In this document: positions 26,147-36,702 of the stretch, piece after piece
Layout: the number at the start of each line of letters is the position of its first letter
Numbering within the stretch: the stretch's first letter is position 1
Assembly (NCBI GenBank): GCA_947465395.1
Contig: CANIAL010000014.1
Span: 1-52,543, forward strand
DNA length: 52,543 nucleotides
Source: Alphaproteobacteria bacterium
GTDB taxonomy: Bacteria > Pseudomonadota > Alphaproteobacteria > Micropepsales > Micropepsaceae
Direction: 5' to 3'
Notes under the pieces: model-generated
Database searches by the model: none
What the model was told of the DNA's origin: nothing
The model's input: the letters and a program-made list of their open reading frames with translations, nothing else
Translations under genes and position numbers: made by a program

Positions 26147-26607
26147 GAAGGCTTGTCTTCACCTTCAAGCTCACCGATCAACGCCTCGAAGTCCCGCGTC
26201 TCGCGGAAATTGCGATAGACCGAGGCAAACCGCACATAGGCCACCTTGTCCAGGGCGGCCAGGGCCTGCATGACCAGCTCGCCGATCATGTTGGCGGGGA
26301 TTTCATTCTCGCCCATGGATTCCAGGCGGCGGACAATGCCGGTGATCATCCTGTCCACCCGCTCGCGCTCAACCGGGCGCTTGCGAAGCGCATGGGTGAT
26401 GGACCGCTCCAGCTTGTCCCGGTCGAAGCTTTCGCGGCGGCCGTTTTTCTTGACCACGATCAGCTCGCGCAACTGCACGCGCTCGAAGGTGGTGAAGCGC
26501 CCGCCGCATTCCGGGCAATGGCGGCGGCGGCGGATGGCGGAATTATCCTCCGACGGGCGACTGTCCTTCACCTGGCTGTCGTCATGTCCGCAAAATGGGC
26601 AGCGCAT
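26143..26607 (-). CDS. nrdR: Transcriptional repressor NrdR
   Basis: 154 aa. Zinc ribbon with Cys3, Cys6, Cys31 and Cys34 ([19 protein letters not shown]) followed by an ATP-cone domain (about 47-137: [20 protein letters not shown]). Represses ribonucleotide reductase genes when dATP/ATP is bound. It starts 9 nt after glyA and overlaps ribH by 4 nt. Confidence 0.96.
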   Translation of the reverse strand: MRCPFCGHDDSQVKDSRPSEDNSAIRRRRHCPECGGRFTTFERVQLRELIVVKKNGRRESFDRDKLERSITHALRKRPVERERVDRMITGIVRRLESMGENEIPANMIGELVMQALAALDKVAYVRFASVYRNFRETRDFEALIGELEGEDKPS

Positions 26608-26616
26608 CGGTAACCC

Positions 26617-27924
26617 CTATGAATAGATGGGAAAGCGGCGGCAGAGATCGCCCACGCGCTGGCGCACGCTGGCTTCGACATCCGGGTTGCCATCTTCGTG
26701 GTTCTTGCCCGCCATGCCGTCCACCACTTCGGCGATCAGCTTGCCGATGGCGCGGAATTCGTCCGGGCCGAAGCCACGCGTGGTGCCCGCGGGTGTTCCA
26801 AGCCGGATGCCAGACGTGACGAATGGCTTTTCCGGGTCAAACGGAATGGCATTCTTGTTGGTGGTGATGAAGGCGCGGTCCAATGCCTTTTCGGCGAACT
26901 TGCCGGTGGCTTTCTTGGGGCGGAGGTCCACCAGCATCAGATGATTGTCGGTGCCGCCGGAAACTATGTCCAAACCCTGCGCCTTCAGTTCGGCGGCCAG
27001 TGCCCGGGCATTCTCCACGATGTTCTTCGCGTAAGTTTTGAACTCGGGGCGCAGCGCTTCGCCGAACGCCACGGCTTTTGCCGCCACGGCATGCATCAGG
27101 GGACCGCCCTGAAGGCCGGGGAAGATCGCCATGTTGAATTTCTTGGTGAAGTCATCGTCATTCCACAGGATCAACCCGCCGCGCGGGCCGCGCAGCGATT
27201 TATGCGTGGTGGATGTCACCACATGGGCATGCGGCACCGGATTGGGATGTGCCCCGCCCGCCACCAGGCCGGCGAAATGGGCCATGTCCACCATCAGATA
27301 CGCGCCCACTTCATCGGCGATTTCGCGGAAGCGCTTGAAATCCCAGATGCGGCTATAGGCGGTGCCGCCCGCGATGATCAGCTTGGGCTTGTGCTCGCGC
27401 GCCAGCCGCGCGATTTCGTCCATGTCCAGGAGGCCGTCTTCGCGGCGCACGCCATACGGCACCGGCTTGAACCATTTGCCGCTCATGTTGACGGGCGAGC
27501 CATGCGTCAGGTGACCGCCCGAGGCAAGATCAAGACCCATGAAGACATCGCCCGGCTGCAGCAGCGCCAGGAACACGGCCTGGTTCATCTGGCTGCCGGA
27601 ATTGGGCTGCACGTTGGCGAAACCCGCGCCGAACAGTTTCTTGGCGCGCTCGATGGCGATGGTCTCGATCACATCCACATATTCGCAGCCGCCATAATAG
27701 CGTTTGCCCGGGTAGCCTTCGGCATACTTGTTGGTGAGGATGGAGCCTTGCGCCTCCAGCACCGCGGCCGAGACGATGTTCTCCGACGCGATCAGCTCGA
27801 TCTTTTCCTGCTGGCGGCGCAGCTCGTCGGCGATGGAGGCTGCGATTTCGGGGTCGGTCTCGCCCAGGGTTTTTTCAAAAAAACCTCTACGATCCACCGC
27901 CATCGAATCCGCAACTGCCGACAT
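26617..27924 (-). CDS. glyA: Serine hydroxymethyltransferase
   Basis: 435-aa PLP enzyme interconverting serine and glycine with tetrahydrofolate. [35 protein letters not shown], and the PLP Lys242 in [14 protein letters not shown] are diagnostic. ATG 27924 has AGGTGGG 4-5 nt upstream; the longer GTG start at 27933 is not needed. First gene of the five-gene minus-strand operon. An 18-nt palindrome lies 43 nt upstream. Confidence 0.97.
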   Translation of the reverse strand: MSAVADSMAVDRRGFFEKTLGETDPEIAASIADELRRQQEKIELIASENIVSAAVLEAQGSILTNKYAEGYPGKRYYGGCEYVDVIETIAIERAKKLFGAGFANVQPNSGSQMNQAVFLALLQPGDVFMGLDLASGGHLTHGSPVNMSGKWFKPVPYGVRREDGLLDMDEIARLAREHKPKLIIAGGTAYSRIWDFKRFREIADEVGAYLMVDMAHFAGLVAGGAHPNPVPHAHVVTSTTHKSLRGPRGGLILWNDDDFTKKFNMAIFPGLQGGPLMHAVAAKAVAFGEALRPEFKTYAKNIVENARALAAELKAQGLDIVSGGTDNHLMLVDLRPKKATGKFAEKALDRAFITTNKNAIPFDPEKPFVTSGIRLGTPAGTTRGFGPDEFRAIGKLIAEVVDGMAGKNHEDGNPDVEASVRQRVGDLCRRFPIYS

Positions 27925-27967
27925 TATTCCCACCTGTATTATTGTTTTTGCCGCCCCGCCGACCCAT

Positions 27968-27985
27968 GCGCCATCTTGATGGCGC
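27968..27985. promoter_or_regulatory. Perfect palindrome upstream of glyA
   Basis: GCGCCATC (27968-27975), TT, GATGGCGC (27978-27985): a fully symmetrical 8-bp dyad in the divergent glyA/mucR region, 43 nt before the glyA ATG. It could be a repressor site or a leader hairpin. No known consensus is matched. Confidence 0.4.
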
Positions 27986-28156
27986 GGGCACGGCTTGGCG
28001 ATTTACCCCGTCCCCGCCACCAAATCTAGCGGCAGGCGGAAATCAGCCGAAATGACCAAAAAAGCCGGGCTTTGGGCCGGTTTCTGCGGGGTGTATAGCA
28101 AAGCTGCGCTCTATACTGTAATGTCGAAGTACAGATTCACGAGTTCCAGCATAGAC

Positions 28157-28567
28157 ATGCGCGACGAGAAAAATCCCGAAGACGACATCCTGAAAATGGT
28201 GACCGAGATCGTCTCGGCCTATGTCAGCAAGAACGCTGTCGCCGCCGATGACCTGCCCGCCGTGATCCGCAGCGTGCATGCCACGCTTGGCGGCATGAGC
28301 AGCGAGGCCGCACCCACCCGCGCGCCCGCCGTGTCCGTGAAAAAATCGGTGACGCCCGATTACATTGTCTGCCTGGAAGACGGCAAGAAACTGAAAATGC
28401 TGAAGCGCTATCTGCGCGCGCAATATAATCTCACGCCCGAAGCCTATCGCGCCAAGTGGAACCTGCCCGCCGACTATCCCATGACGGCGCCCAACTATGC
28501 CGCCAAGCGCAGCGCCTTTGCGAAAGAGATCGGGTTGGGCAAACCGGGCGGCAAAAAGAAGGCCTAG
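28157..28567 (+). CDS. MucR/Ros-family transcriptional regulator lacking zinc ligands
   Basis: 136 aa. N-terminal oligomerisation part (ILKMVTEIVSAYVSKNAVAADDLPAVIRSVHATL), Ala/Pro linker, then the Ros/MucR domain DYIVCLEDGKKLKMLKRYLRAQYNLTPEAYRAKWNLPADYPMTAPNYAAKR. The C-x2-C-x9-H-x3-H pattern has become Cys72, Asp75, Tyr85, Gln89, so only one ligand remains. Some Mesorhizobium Ros homologues are reported to fold without zinc. MucR proteins act as global, H-NS-like repressors of AT-rich promoters. The start is uncertain: ATG 28121 is also in frame. Stop is shared with the convergent gene (CTAG). Confidence 0.85.
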   Translation: MRDEKNPEDDILKMVTEIVSAYVSKNAVAADDLPAVIRSVHATLGGMSSEAAPTRAPAVSVKKSVTPDYIVCLEDGKKLKMLKRYLRAQYNLTPEAYRAKWNLPADYPMTAPNYAAKRSAFAKEIGLGKPGGKKKA

Positions 28568-28755
28568 GCCTTCTTCTTCGCCATCACATAGGCCAGCTTG
28601 CGCCGCGCCGCATCGGCCAATGCGACTTGCGCGGCATTGGCGGGGCCGACAATGCTGGCCTCGGTGCCGGTGTTGGCGTCAATGGCCGTGACCTTGACCA
28701 CGGACCCCTGCACCACGAATTCGATATAGATTTCGCCCTTGCCCGGGCTACTCAC
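28564..28755 (-). CDS. Small DUF6898-like protein
   Basis: 63 aa. [58 protein letters not shown] is a compact beta-hairpin plus helix seen in small alphaproteobacterial proteins (DUF6898, from memory). Function unknown. It starts with GTG inside the hemA stop (GTGA), so it is coupled to hemA, and may serve heme synthesis, though only position suggests this. Confidence 0.7.
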   Translation of the reverse strand: MSSPGKGEIYIEFVVQGSVVKVTAIDANTGTEASIVGPANAAQVALADAARRKLAYVMAKKKA

Positions 28756-29978
28756 GCGGCGCGGGCCAGCTTGTGCGCGTCCCAGACGATGTTGAGGGCG
28801 TCAATCAGCGCCTCGATCATGGCGTCGGTATGGGCGGGCGACGGCGTCAGGCGCAGCCGCTCGGTGCCGCGGGGCACGGTGGGATAATTGATGGGCTGCA
28901 CATAGATGCCGTGCTGGGTGAGAAGTTCGTCCGTCACCGCCTTGCAGATGGTGGGATCGCCCACGAACAGCGGCACGATATGGCTGGGGCTGTCCATCAC
29001 CGGCAGGCCCGCTTCCGCCAGGCGGCGCTTCAGCCGCGCCGCACGATCATGCAGGCGCTCGCGCTCCGCATCGCTTTCCTTCAGGTGGCGCACGGCGGCC
29101 AGGGTGCCCGCCGCGATGGTCGGCGCCAGCGAGGTGGTGAAGATGAAGCCCGGCGCGAAGGAACGGATGCAATCCACCATCTCGGCGCTGGCGGCGATAT
29201 AGCCGCCCATCACGCCAAAGGCCTTGGCCAGGGTGCCTTCCACGATGTCGATGCGCGCCATGGAGCCGTCGCGCGCCGCAACCCCTGCCCCACGCGGCCC
29301 GTACAGGCCCACGCCATGCACTTCGTCGATGTATGTGAGCGCGCCGTATTTCTCGGCCAGGTCGCAGATGGTGTTGGTGGGGGAAAAATCCCCGTCCATG
29401 GAATAGACGCTTTCGAACGCGATCAGCTTGGGCGAAGCCGGGTTGGCGGCCGCCAGCAATTCTTCCAGATGCGCCATGTCATTGTGGCGGAAAACATACT
29501 TGGCGGTGCCGCCATGGCGGATGCCTTCGATCATGGAGGCATGGTTCATCTCGTCCGAGAAGATGATCAGGCCGGGCAGTATCTTGGCGAGCGTCGCAAG
29601 CGTGGTGTCGTTGGAGACAAAGCCGGACGTGAACAGCAGGGCCGCTTCCTTGCCATGCAGCTCGGCCAGCTCGGCCTCCAGGGCCACATGATAATGCGTG
29701 GTGCCGGCGATGTTGCGGGTGCCGCCGGAACCGGCGCCCACCGTGTCCAGCGCCTCGTGCATCGCCGCCAGCACGGCGGGGTGCTGGCCCATGTTGAGAT
29801 AATCGTTGCTGCACCAGACCGTGATGGGCTGGCCTTTGCCATTGTCAGCATTCGTGCGGTGTTCGGCGCGCGGGAACAGGCCGCGCTGGCGCATGATGTC
29901 GGCAAAGATGCGATAGCGCCCTTCGCGCCGGATCGCGGCCAGGGCTGCCTTGAGGCTGGAGGAATAGGCGAACGCCAT
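28752..29978 (-). CDS. hemA: 5-aminolevulinate synthase
   Basis: 408-aa PLP enzyme of the C4 pathway, joining glycine and succinyl-Co[54 protein letters not shown] and the PLP Lys252 in [14 protein letters not shown]. hemB is about 2.6 kb away on the other strand. Downstream small gene overlaps by 4 nt. An inverted repeat lies in the leader. Confidence 0.97.
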   Translation of the reverse strand: MAFAYSSSLKAALAAIRREGRYRIFADIMRQRGLFPRAEHRTNADNGKGQPITVWCSNDYLNMGQHPAVLAAMHEALDTVGAGSGGTRNIAGTTHYHVALEAELAELHGKEAALLFTSGFVSNDTTLATLAKILPGLIIFSDEMNHASMIEGIRHGGTAKYVFRHNDMAHLEELLAAANPASPKLIAFESVYSMDGDFSPTNTICDLAEKYGALTYIDEVHGVGLYGPRGAGVAARDGSMARIDIVEGTLAKAFGVMGGYIAASAEMVDCIRSFAPGFIFTTSLAPTIAAGTLAAVRHLKESDAERERLHDRAARLKRRLAEAGLPVMDSPSHIVPLFVGDPTICKAVTDELLTQHGIYVQPINYPTVPRGTERLRLTPSPAHTDAMIEALIDALNIVWDAHKLARAA

Positions 29979-29999
29979 CAGGCTTGGTCTCTTTAAGGC

Positions 30000-30032
30000 C
30001 GGCTTGGGGTGACCATAACCGATCCCAAGCCG
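30000..30032. promoter_or_regulatory. Inverted repeat upstream of hemA
   Basis: CGGCTTGGG (30000-30008) and CCCAAGCCG (30024-30032) form a perfect 9-bp dyad with a 15-nt spacer, 21 nt before the hemA ATG. It may be an operator or a 5'-UTR hairpin that controls hemA. No FNR-type or Irr-type consensus is evident. Confidence 0.4.
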
Positions 30033-30138
30033 CTGATTCCATGCAATTTGTCACAGGATGGGACCGGTTAAGCCTGTTATTTCCGGTTTTTTCAGACGGC
30101 GGCTTGCCCAGTTGCAACGCGTTCGCATCTGGCGGGCA

Positions 30139-30765
30139 TTACCCCGCCATGGCCACCGCCGCGTTCACCGCCATGGCGATGAAGACGGTGTTGAAGAAAA
30201 ACGACACCAGCCCATGGCCCAGCACGGCGCGGCGCATCACCGTGGTGCGGACCTGCACATCGCTGACTTGCGCCGTCATGCCAATCACGAACGAGAAATA
30301 GAGAAAGTCCCAGGGGCCGGGCTCCCCTTTGCCGGGAAACTCCAGGTCAAAGCCCGGCGATTTGGGATCATCGAAATAATGCAAATTGGCATAGTGAAAG
30401 GCCATGGCGCAGTGAAGCACGCACCAGCCCAGGGGCGCGCCGATGCCTGCCAGCAAGAGCGGCGCCGTCAGCGCATGGTCATGCGCCAGGGCCACGAAAA
30501 CCGCCTCGCAGAAAAAGCCGATCACGCCCTGTGTGACCAGAACCACCACCACGATGCCGTCATCCTGGGCGGCAGCACGTTTGGCCAGCTGTTTCGGCGT
30601 TTCGCGCGCCAGCAAAAGGCACAGGACAAGAAAGACCAGAAAGAAGATATCGCCGCCAATCAAGGCGGGCGCGGGCGCATCCAGCACGCGCGCAATGCCA
30701 AAAGCCGCCAGCCCGGACAGGATGGCGGCATAGAAACGGACATGGCGGACGATGAGCCTGGGCAT
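30139..30765 (-). CDS. DUF1345 membrane protein
   Basis: 208 aa, five to six membrane helices. PRLIVRHVRFYAAILSGLAAFG, VFLVLCLLLARETPKQLAKRAAAQDDG, FHYANLHYF, LEFPGKGEPGPWDFLYFSFVIGMTAQVSDV and the FFFNTVFIAMAVN end are typical of DUF1345. No function known. ATG 30765 is chosen; 30777 is an alternative. Same direction as and downstream of the LdtR-like gene, with a hairpin (30798-30819) between. Confidence 0.85.
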   Translation of the reverse strand: MPRLIVRHVRFYAAILSGLAAFGIARVLDAPAPALIGGDIFFLVFLVLCLLLARETPKQLAKRAAAQDDGIVVVVLVTQGVIGFFCEAVFVALAHDHALTAPLLLAGIGAPLGWCVLHCAMAFHYANLHYFDDPKSPGFDLEFPGKGEPGPWDFLYFSFVIGMTAQVSDVQVRTTVMRRAVLGHGLVSFFFNTVFIAMAVNAAVAMAG

Positions 30766-30828
30766 TGCGCCCAGCATACGGCGAGTCGGCCCCCGGAGCA
30801 TTTTCTCTTCGGAAAATGCGACCCGAAA

Positions 30829-31338
30829 TCAGAGCCGGAAACGGACCTGGTCTATCCAGAAGCGCTCCAGGCGCTTCAGGGTGACGTTGAGGACGTCCAT
30901 GTCGGTGACGCTGACGTTGCCCACCGCCTCCAGCGAGTTCAGATGGTGGTCGAACAATTCGCGCAGCATGTCGCGCACGGCTTCGCCCTTCTTGGTCAGG
31001 CGCACCAGCACGGAACGGCGGTCGGCCTCGGAACGCTGGTGGTGGATATAGCCCGCCTCGACCAGCTTTTTGAGATTGTAGGAAACGTTGGAGCCCAGAT
31101 AATGGCCCCGTGTGCGCAATTCGCCGGCGGTGAGTTCCTGGTCGCCCACATTGAACAGCAACAGGGCCTGGACAGAATTGATCTCGCGCTCGTCGCGGCG
31201 GTCCAGCTCGTCCTTGATCACGTCAAGAAGTTGCCGGTGCAGCCGCTCAACCACGTTGAGCGTCTCCAGGTAATGCTTGCGAACAGAAGAAGCGCCTTCA
31301 AGCGCCTCCGCTGCCAGCGGTTTGGCCATTGCCGTCAT
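30829..31338 (-). CDS. ldtR: MarR-family regulator, LdtR-like
   Basis: 169 aa. Winged helix at about 45-125: INSVQALLLFNVGDQELTAGELRTRGHYLGSNVSYNLKKLVEAGYIHHQRSEADRRSVLVRLTKKG, flanked by long dimerisation helices. From memory this closely follows LdtR of Liberibacter and rhizobia, which responds to small ligands and controls an L,D-transpeptidase. No transpeptidase gene is next to it here, so the target is inferred only from homology. ATG 31338 or 31329. The 159-nt upstream gap shows no strong promoter. Confidence 0.75.
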   Translation of the reverse strand: MTAMAKPLAAEALEGASSVRKHYLETLNVVERLHRQLLDVIKDELDRRDEREINSVQALLLFNVGDQELTAGELRTRGHYLGSNVSYNLKKLVEAGYIHHQRSEADRRSVLVRLTKKGEAVRDMLRELFDHHLNSLEAVGNVSVTDMDVLNVTLKRLERFWIDQVRFRL

Positions 31339-31497
31339 TTGTTTTATCCCCGCGTTTTGCGGAGCCCACCCTTATTTTCATCAACACTAGATTGGCACTG
31401 CTTAAGGCGGCGTAAAATGCACGGCTTTTGTCGCAACCTGTAAAGGCTTTCCGGCGCGAGTTATGGTCATGGGAAACAAAAGGTAAAAGCGACGCGT

Positions 31498-33570
<2,073 letters not shown>

Positions 33571-33658
33571 CCCCCATCTGTCCGCCACGCCCGCAAGCGG
33601 GCTAGCGGACATCTTCCCCCGCCCAATGGCTTCGCCATGCGGGGGAAGAAAGCCGGTG
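33571..33658 (+). repeat. Structured intergenic repeat, copy 6 (CCCCCATC type)
   Basis: It abuts the hemB stop: CCCCCATCTGTCCGCCA, CCCGC/GCGGG inner stem, TAGCGGACA, then CTTCCCCC...ATGGC-TTC-GCCAT...GGGGGAAG and AAGCCGGTGT. The TGTCCGC and GCGGACA parts pair. The opposite-strand match at 7768-7876 shows the stem bases vary with compensation (ATGGC/GCCAT versus CGGC/GCCG). Confidence 0.7.
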
Positions 33659-34267
33659 TTAGTCGCGCTTGGTTGAAAAGAGGCTTCTCAAAAGAATCTC
33701 TGCGCGGCTGGGCAACACATGCAGGCCCGCGCGGCGCTGGCCCAGGTCAATCACGTTTTCCAGCACCAGCATGGCCAGCCCATGCACCGCCGACCACACC
33801 GCCAGGCCAAGATTGGGGTCGGACAGGGCATCGCCGATTTCCGTGCCGACACTGTCGGCGGCCGCGCCCAGTTCAGCGAAACGGTCGCGGTGCGGCAGTT
33901 GCGCCCCGAACATCAACCGCGCCAGCGCCGGGCGGCGCACCACGAAGCGCATATAGGCGGCGCCGATATTGGCGATGCGGTCGGATTCCGATCCCGGCGC
34001 GCGGGCGGCTTCGCTCAAGTCGCGCTTCAGCTCGCCAAAACCTTCCACGCCCAATTCGACCAGAAGTGATTCATGGTTGGGAAAATGGCGGTAGGGCGCG
34101 GCATGGCTGACGCCGGCCTTTCGCGCCACGGCGCGCAAGGTCAGCGCCTCCAGCGACTGTTCTTCCAGGATGGTACGCGCGGCTTCCAGCAGGCCGTTGC
34201 GAAGATCGCCATGGTGATACGGCTTCTCGGCCCCGCGCTTTGCGGGTGCGGCCACATCGCTGCTCAT
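33659..34267 (-). CDS. TetR/AcrR-family regulator
   Basis: 202 aa. HTH at about 20-66: HHGDLRNGLLEAARTILEEQSLEALTLRAVARKAGVSHAAPYRHFPNHESLL. The C-terminal ligand domain has FVVRRPALARLMFGAQLPHRDRF and AVWSAVHGLAMLVLENVI, the WHG-type found in regulators next to transporters. It is the last gene of the marR-emrA-emrB-dehydrogenase-tetR operon and overlaps the dehydrogenase by 4 nt, so it is placed to answer to the operon's own expression. Confidence 0.9.
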   Translation of the reverse strand: MSSDVAAPAKRGAEKPYHHGDLRNGLLEAARTILEEQSLEALTLRAVARKAGVSHAAPYRHFPNHESLLVELGVEGFGELKRDLSEAARAPGSESDRIANIGAAYMRFVVRRPALARLMFGAQLPHRDRFAELGAAADSVGTEIGDALSDPNLGLAVWSAVHGLAMLVLENVIDLGQRRAGLHVLPSRAEILLRSLFSTKRD

Positions 34268-35145
34268 GATTTCTTGCCCCGCGAGGCTTCCTGGCGCGCC
34301 AGCAGGCTGGAGGTATCCCAGCGCTTGCCGCCCATGGCTTCCACTTCGGCATAGAACTGGTCCACCAGCGCCGCCATGGGCAGGCTGGCGCCATTGCGGC
34401 GCGCCTCGTCCAGGCAGATGCCAAGGTCTTTTCGCATCCATTCCACGGCGAAACCGTGATCATATTTTCCCGCCGCCATGGTCTTGTGGCGGTTTTCCAT
34501 CTGCCAGCTTTGCGCCGCACCCTTGGAAATCACTTCCACCAGGGCCTCGATATCCAGGCCCGAGGCGCGCGCGAAACTGAGACCTTCCGACAGGCCCTGC
34601 AACACGCCCGCGATGCATATCTGGTTGACCATCTTGGCGAGCTGGCCTGCCCCGGCATCGCCCAGGCGCTTCATCTGCTTGGCATAGGCCGCCATCACCG
34701 GCTCGGCCCTGGCGTATGCGGCCTCGCTGCCGCCGCACATGATGGTGAGCTTGCCATTGACGGCGCCCGCCTCGCCGCCTGACACGGGGGCGTCCAGGAA
34801 ATCAAAACCGGCTTTCGTGGCCGCTGCCGCCAATTCGCGGGCGATGCCGGCGGACGCCGTGGTGTGGTCCACGAACAGCGCGCCTTTTTTCATTGCGGCG
34901 AAAGCGCCGTTCGCGCCCAAGGTGACCTCGCGCAGATCGGCATCCCGGCCCACGCAGCAAAAAACAATTTCGGCACCGGCAGCGGCCTCGGCGGGCGTCG
35001 CGGCGGATGCACCCTTGTATTCGCCGCGCCATTTCTCGGCGCGCGCGGGACCCCGATTATAAACCGTCACCGCATGCCCGGCCTTTTGCAGGTGGCCTGC
35101 CATGGGAAAGCCCATCACGCCCAAACCGATAAAAGCCAGCTTCAT
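34264..35145 (-). CDS. NAD(P)-dependent beta-hydroxyacid dehydrogenase (GarR/MmsB family)
   Basis: 293 aa. FIGLGVMGFPMAGHLQKAGHAVTVYNR is the dinucleotide loop, with an Asn-Arg end that suggests NADP(H). DAPVSGGEAGAVNGKLTIMCGG is the signature, and the catalytic Lys171 is in GQLAKMVNQI. Candidate substrates: 3-hydroxyisobutyrate, tartronate semialdehyde or succinic semialdehyde. Valine breakdown would fit the HIBCH-type gene nearby, but its place inside a drug-efflux operon makes detoxification of an aldehyde also possible. 4-nt overlaps on both sides. Confidence 0.88.
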   Translation of the reverse strand: MKLAFIGLGVMGFPMAGHLQKAGHAVTVYNRGPARAEKWRGEYKGASAATPAEAAAGAEIVFCCVGRDADLREVTLGANGAFAAMKKGALFVDHTTASAGIARELAAAATKAGFDFLDAPVSGGEAGAVNGKLTIMCGGSEAAYARAEPVMAAYAKQMKRLGDAGAGQLAKMVNQICIAGVLQGLSEGLSFARASGLDIEALVEVISKGAAQSWQMENRHKTMAAGKYDHGFAVEWMRKDLGICLDEARRNGASLPMAALVDQFYAEVEAMGGKRWDTSSLLARQEASRGKKS

Positions 35146-36698
35146 TCGGAAATCTCAACCTTGGGCGGCGGTGCGCCGGGCGCGAAGGACGGCCGCTTCA
35201 TCATCCAGATCACCAGGAAGATGGGCAGGCTGATATAGAACATGAAGATGAAATTGTTGGCATAGGCCTGCACCTGGGCGCGGTAGTTGATCGCGCCATT
35301 GATGCTGCTCATGCCAAAGGGGATCAGCGGGTTCATGAACATGGACGAGGCGTTGACGCCAAAGGCGCGGTTGAAGGGCGAGGCGAAACCGGCCAGCTGC
35401 GAATGAATGGTCTGGATGCTGTTGGCCAGGATGGTGGAGGTCACCGACACGCCCACGGCGCTGCCGATATTGCGCCACAGATTGGTCAGGCTGGCGCCGT
35501 CGGTGCGGAAATGCGCCGGCAAAGTTGCGAAGGCCACCAGGTTCATCGGAACAAAGACCAGTCCCAGGCCCACGCCCTGGATGAAGGTCACCCAGGAAAT
35601 GGTCCAGACGCTGATGGACGGCGTCCAATAGGCCATCAGCCAGATGGTGCCGATCAACAGCGTTGCCCCGCCCGTCATCAAGATGCGCGGGTCCATCTTC
35701 ATGGTCAGTCTCCCTGCGAACATCATGGCGGACATGGTGCCAAGGCCGCGCGGCACCATCAAAAGGCCCGTCTCGGCCACGGTATAACCAGCGAGATTTT
35801 GCAGGTATGGCGACAGCAGCGCGGATGACGCCAGCAACACCGCACCCAAGACGAACATCAGGATCAGCGAGCCGGAGAAATTGCGGTCCCGGAACACGCC
35901 CAGCGGGATCAGCGGCTTCTTGGTGGTGAACATGTGCACCAGGAACAGATAGACGCCCACCGCGCCGATAAAGGCCTCGATGATGATTTCGGATGAGCTG
36001 AACCAGCCCTTGGTGGTGCCGCGGTCCAGCATCAACTGGATCGCCGCCAGCGCGATGGCCAGCGCGCCAAAGCCGAAGAAATCGAATTTCAGCGAATGGT
36101 CCTTGGCCGAATCCTTGAAGAAGATGGAGATGGCGGCCACCGCCGCGATGCCGAACGGCACGTTGATGTAGAAAATCCAACGCCAATCATAGGCGTCGGT
36201 GAGAAAGCCGCCCACGGTCGGGCCCAAAATCGGCCCCAGCATCACGCCCATGCCCCAGATGGCCATGGCGTTGCCGCGCTTGTGCGGCGGGAACAGGTCC
36301 AGCATCACGGCCTGTGACAGCGGCAACAGCGCCGCGCCAAAACAGCCCTGCAGGATGCGGAACATCACCATTTGATTGAGCGACTGGGCGGCGCCGCACA
36401 TCATGGAGGTGATGGTGAAACCGGCCAGACACGTGATCAGGAAACGCTTCTTGCCGAAACGCGCCGCGATCCAGCCCACCGGTGCGGTCATGATCGCCGC
36501 GGCGATGATGTAGGACGTCAGCACCCAGGTAATCTGGTCAGGCGATGCCGCCATACTCCCCTTCATATAGGGAAGCGCCACATTGGCGATGGTGGTGTCC
36601 AGCGCCTGCATCAGCACGCCGGCCATGGAGCCAATCACCACCGCCCATAGCGCCAGCGGGCTGTCATAGGCGTGATCGGGCTGGTGCGGGGCGGTCAT
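35142..36698 (-). CDS. emrB: DHA2-family MFS drug exporter (EmrB/QacA type)
   Basis: 518 aa with 14 predicted membrane helices. VIGSMAGVLMQALDTTIANVALPYMKG carries motif D1 (LDxTIVNVALP), IAARFGKKRFLI is motif A, and ILGPTVGGFLTDAYDWRWIFYINVPFG is motif C. Works with the EmrA adaptor to push hydrophobic drugs across both membranes by proton antiport. Starts 4 nt after emrA and overlaps the dehydrogenase gene by 4 nt. The outer-membrane channel is not in the window. Confidence 0.93.
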   Translation of the reverse strand: MTAPHQPDHAYDSPLALWAVVIGSMAGVLMQALDTTIANVALPYMKGSMAASPDQITWVLTSYIIAAAIMTAPVGWIAARFGKKRFLITCLAGFTITSMMCGAAQSLNQMVMFRILQGCFGAALLPLSQAVMLDLFPPHKRGNAMAIWGMGVMLGPILGPTVGGFLTDAYDWRWIFYINVPFGIAAVAAISIFFKDSAKDHSLKFDFFGFGALAIALAAIQLMLDRGTTKGWFSSSEIIIEAFIGAVGVYLFLVHMFTTKKPLIPLGVFRDRNFSGSLILMFVLGAVLLASSALLSPYLQNLAGYTVAETGLLMVPRGLGTMSAMMFAGRLTMKMDPRILMTGGATLLIGTIWLMAYWTPSISVWTISWVTFIQGVGLGLVFVPMNLVAFATLPAHFRTDGASLTNLWRNIGSAVGVSVTSTILANSIQTIHSQLAGFASPFNRAFGVNASSMFMNPLIPFGMSSINGAINYRAQVQAYANNFIFMFYISLPIFLVIWMMKRPSFAPGAPPPKVEISE

Positions 36699-36702
36699 GA
36701 AA

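Noticed and set aside
30798..30819. Hairpin between the LdtR-like and DUF1345 genes as a terminator
   Set aside because: 8-bp stem with no T-run on either strand; mentioned but not listed separately.
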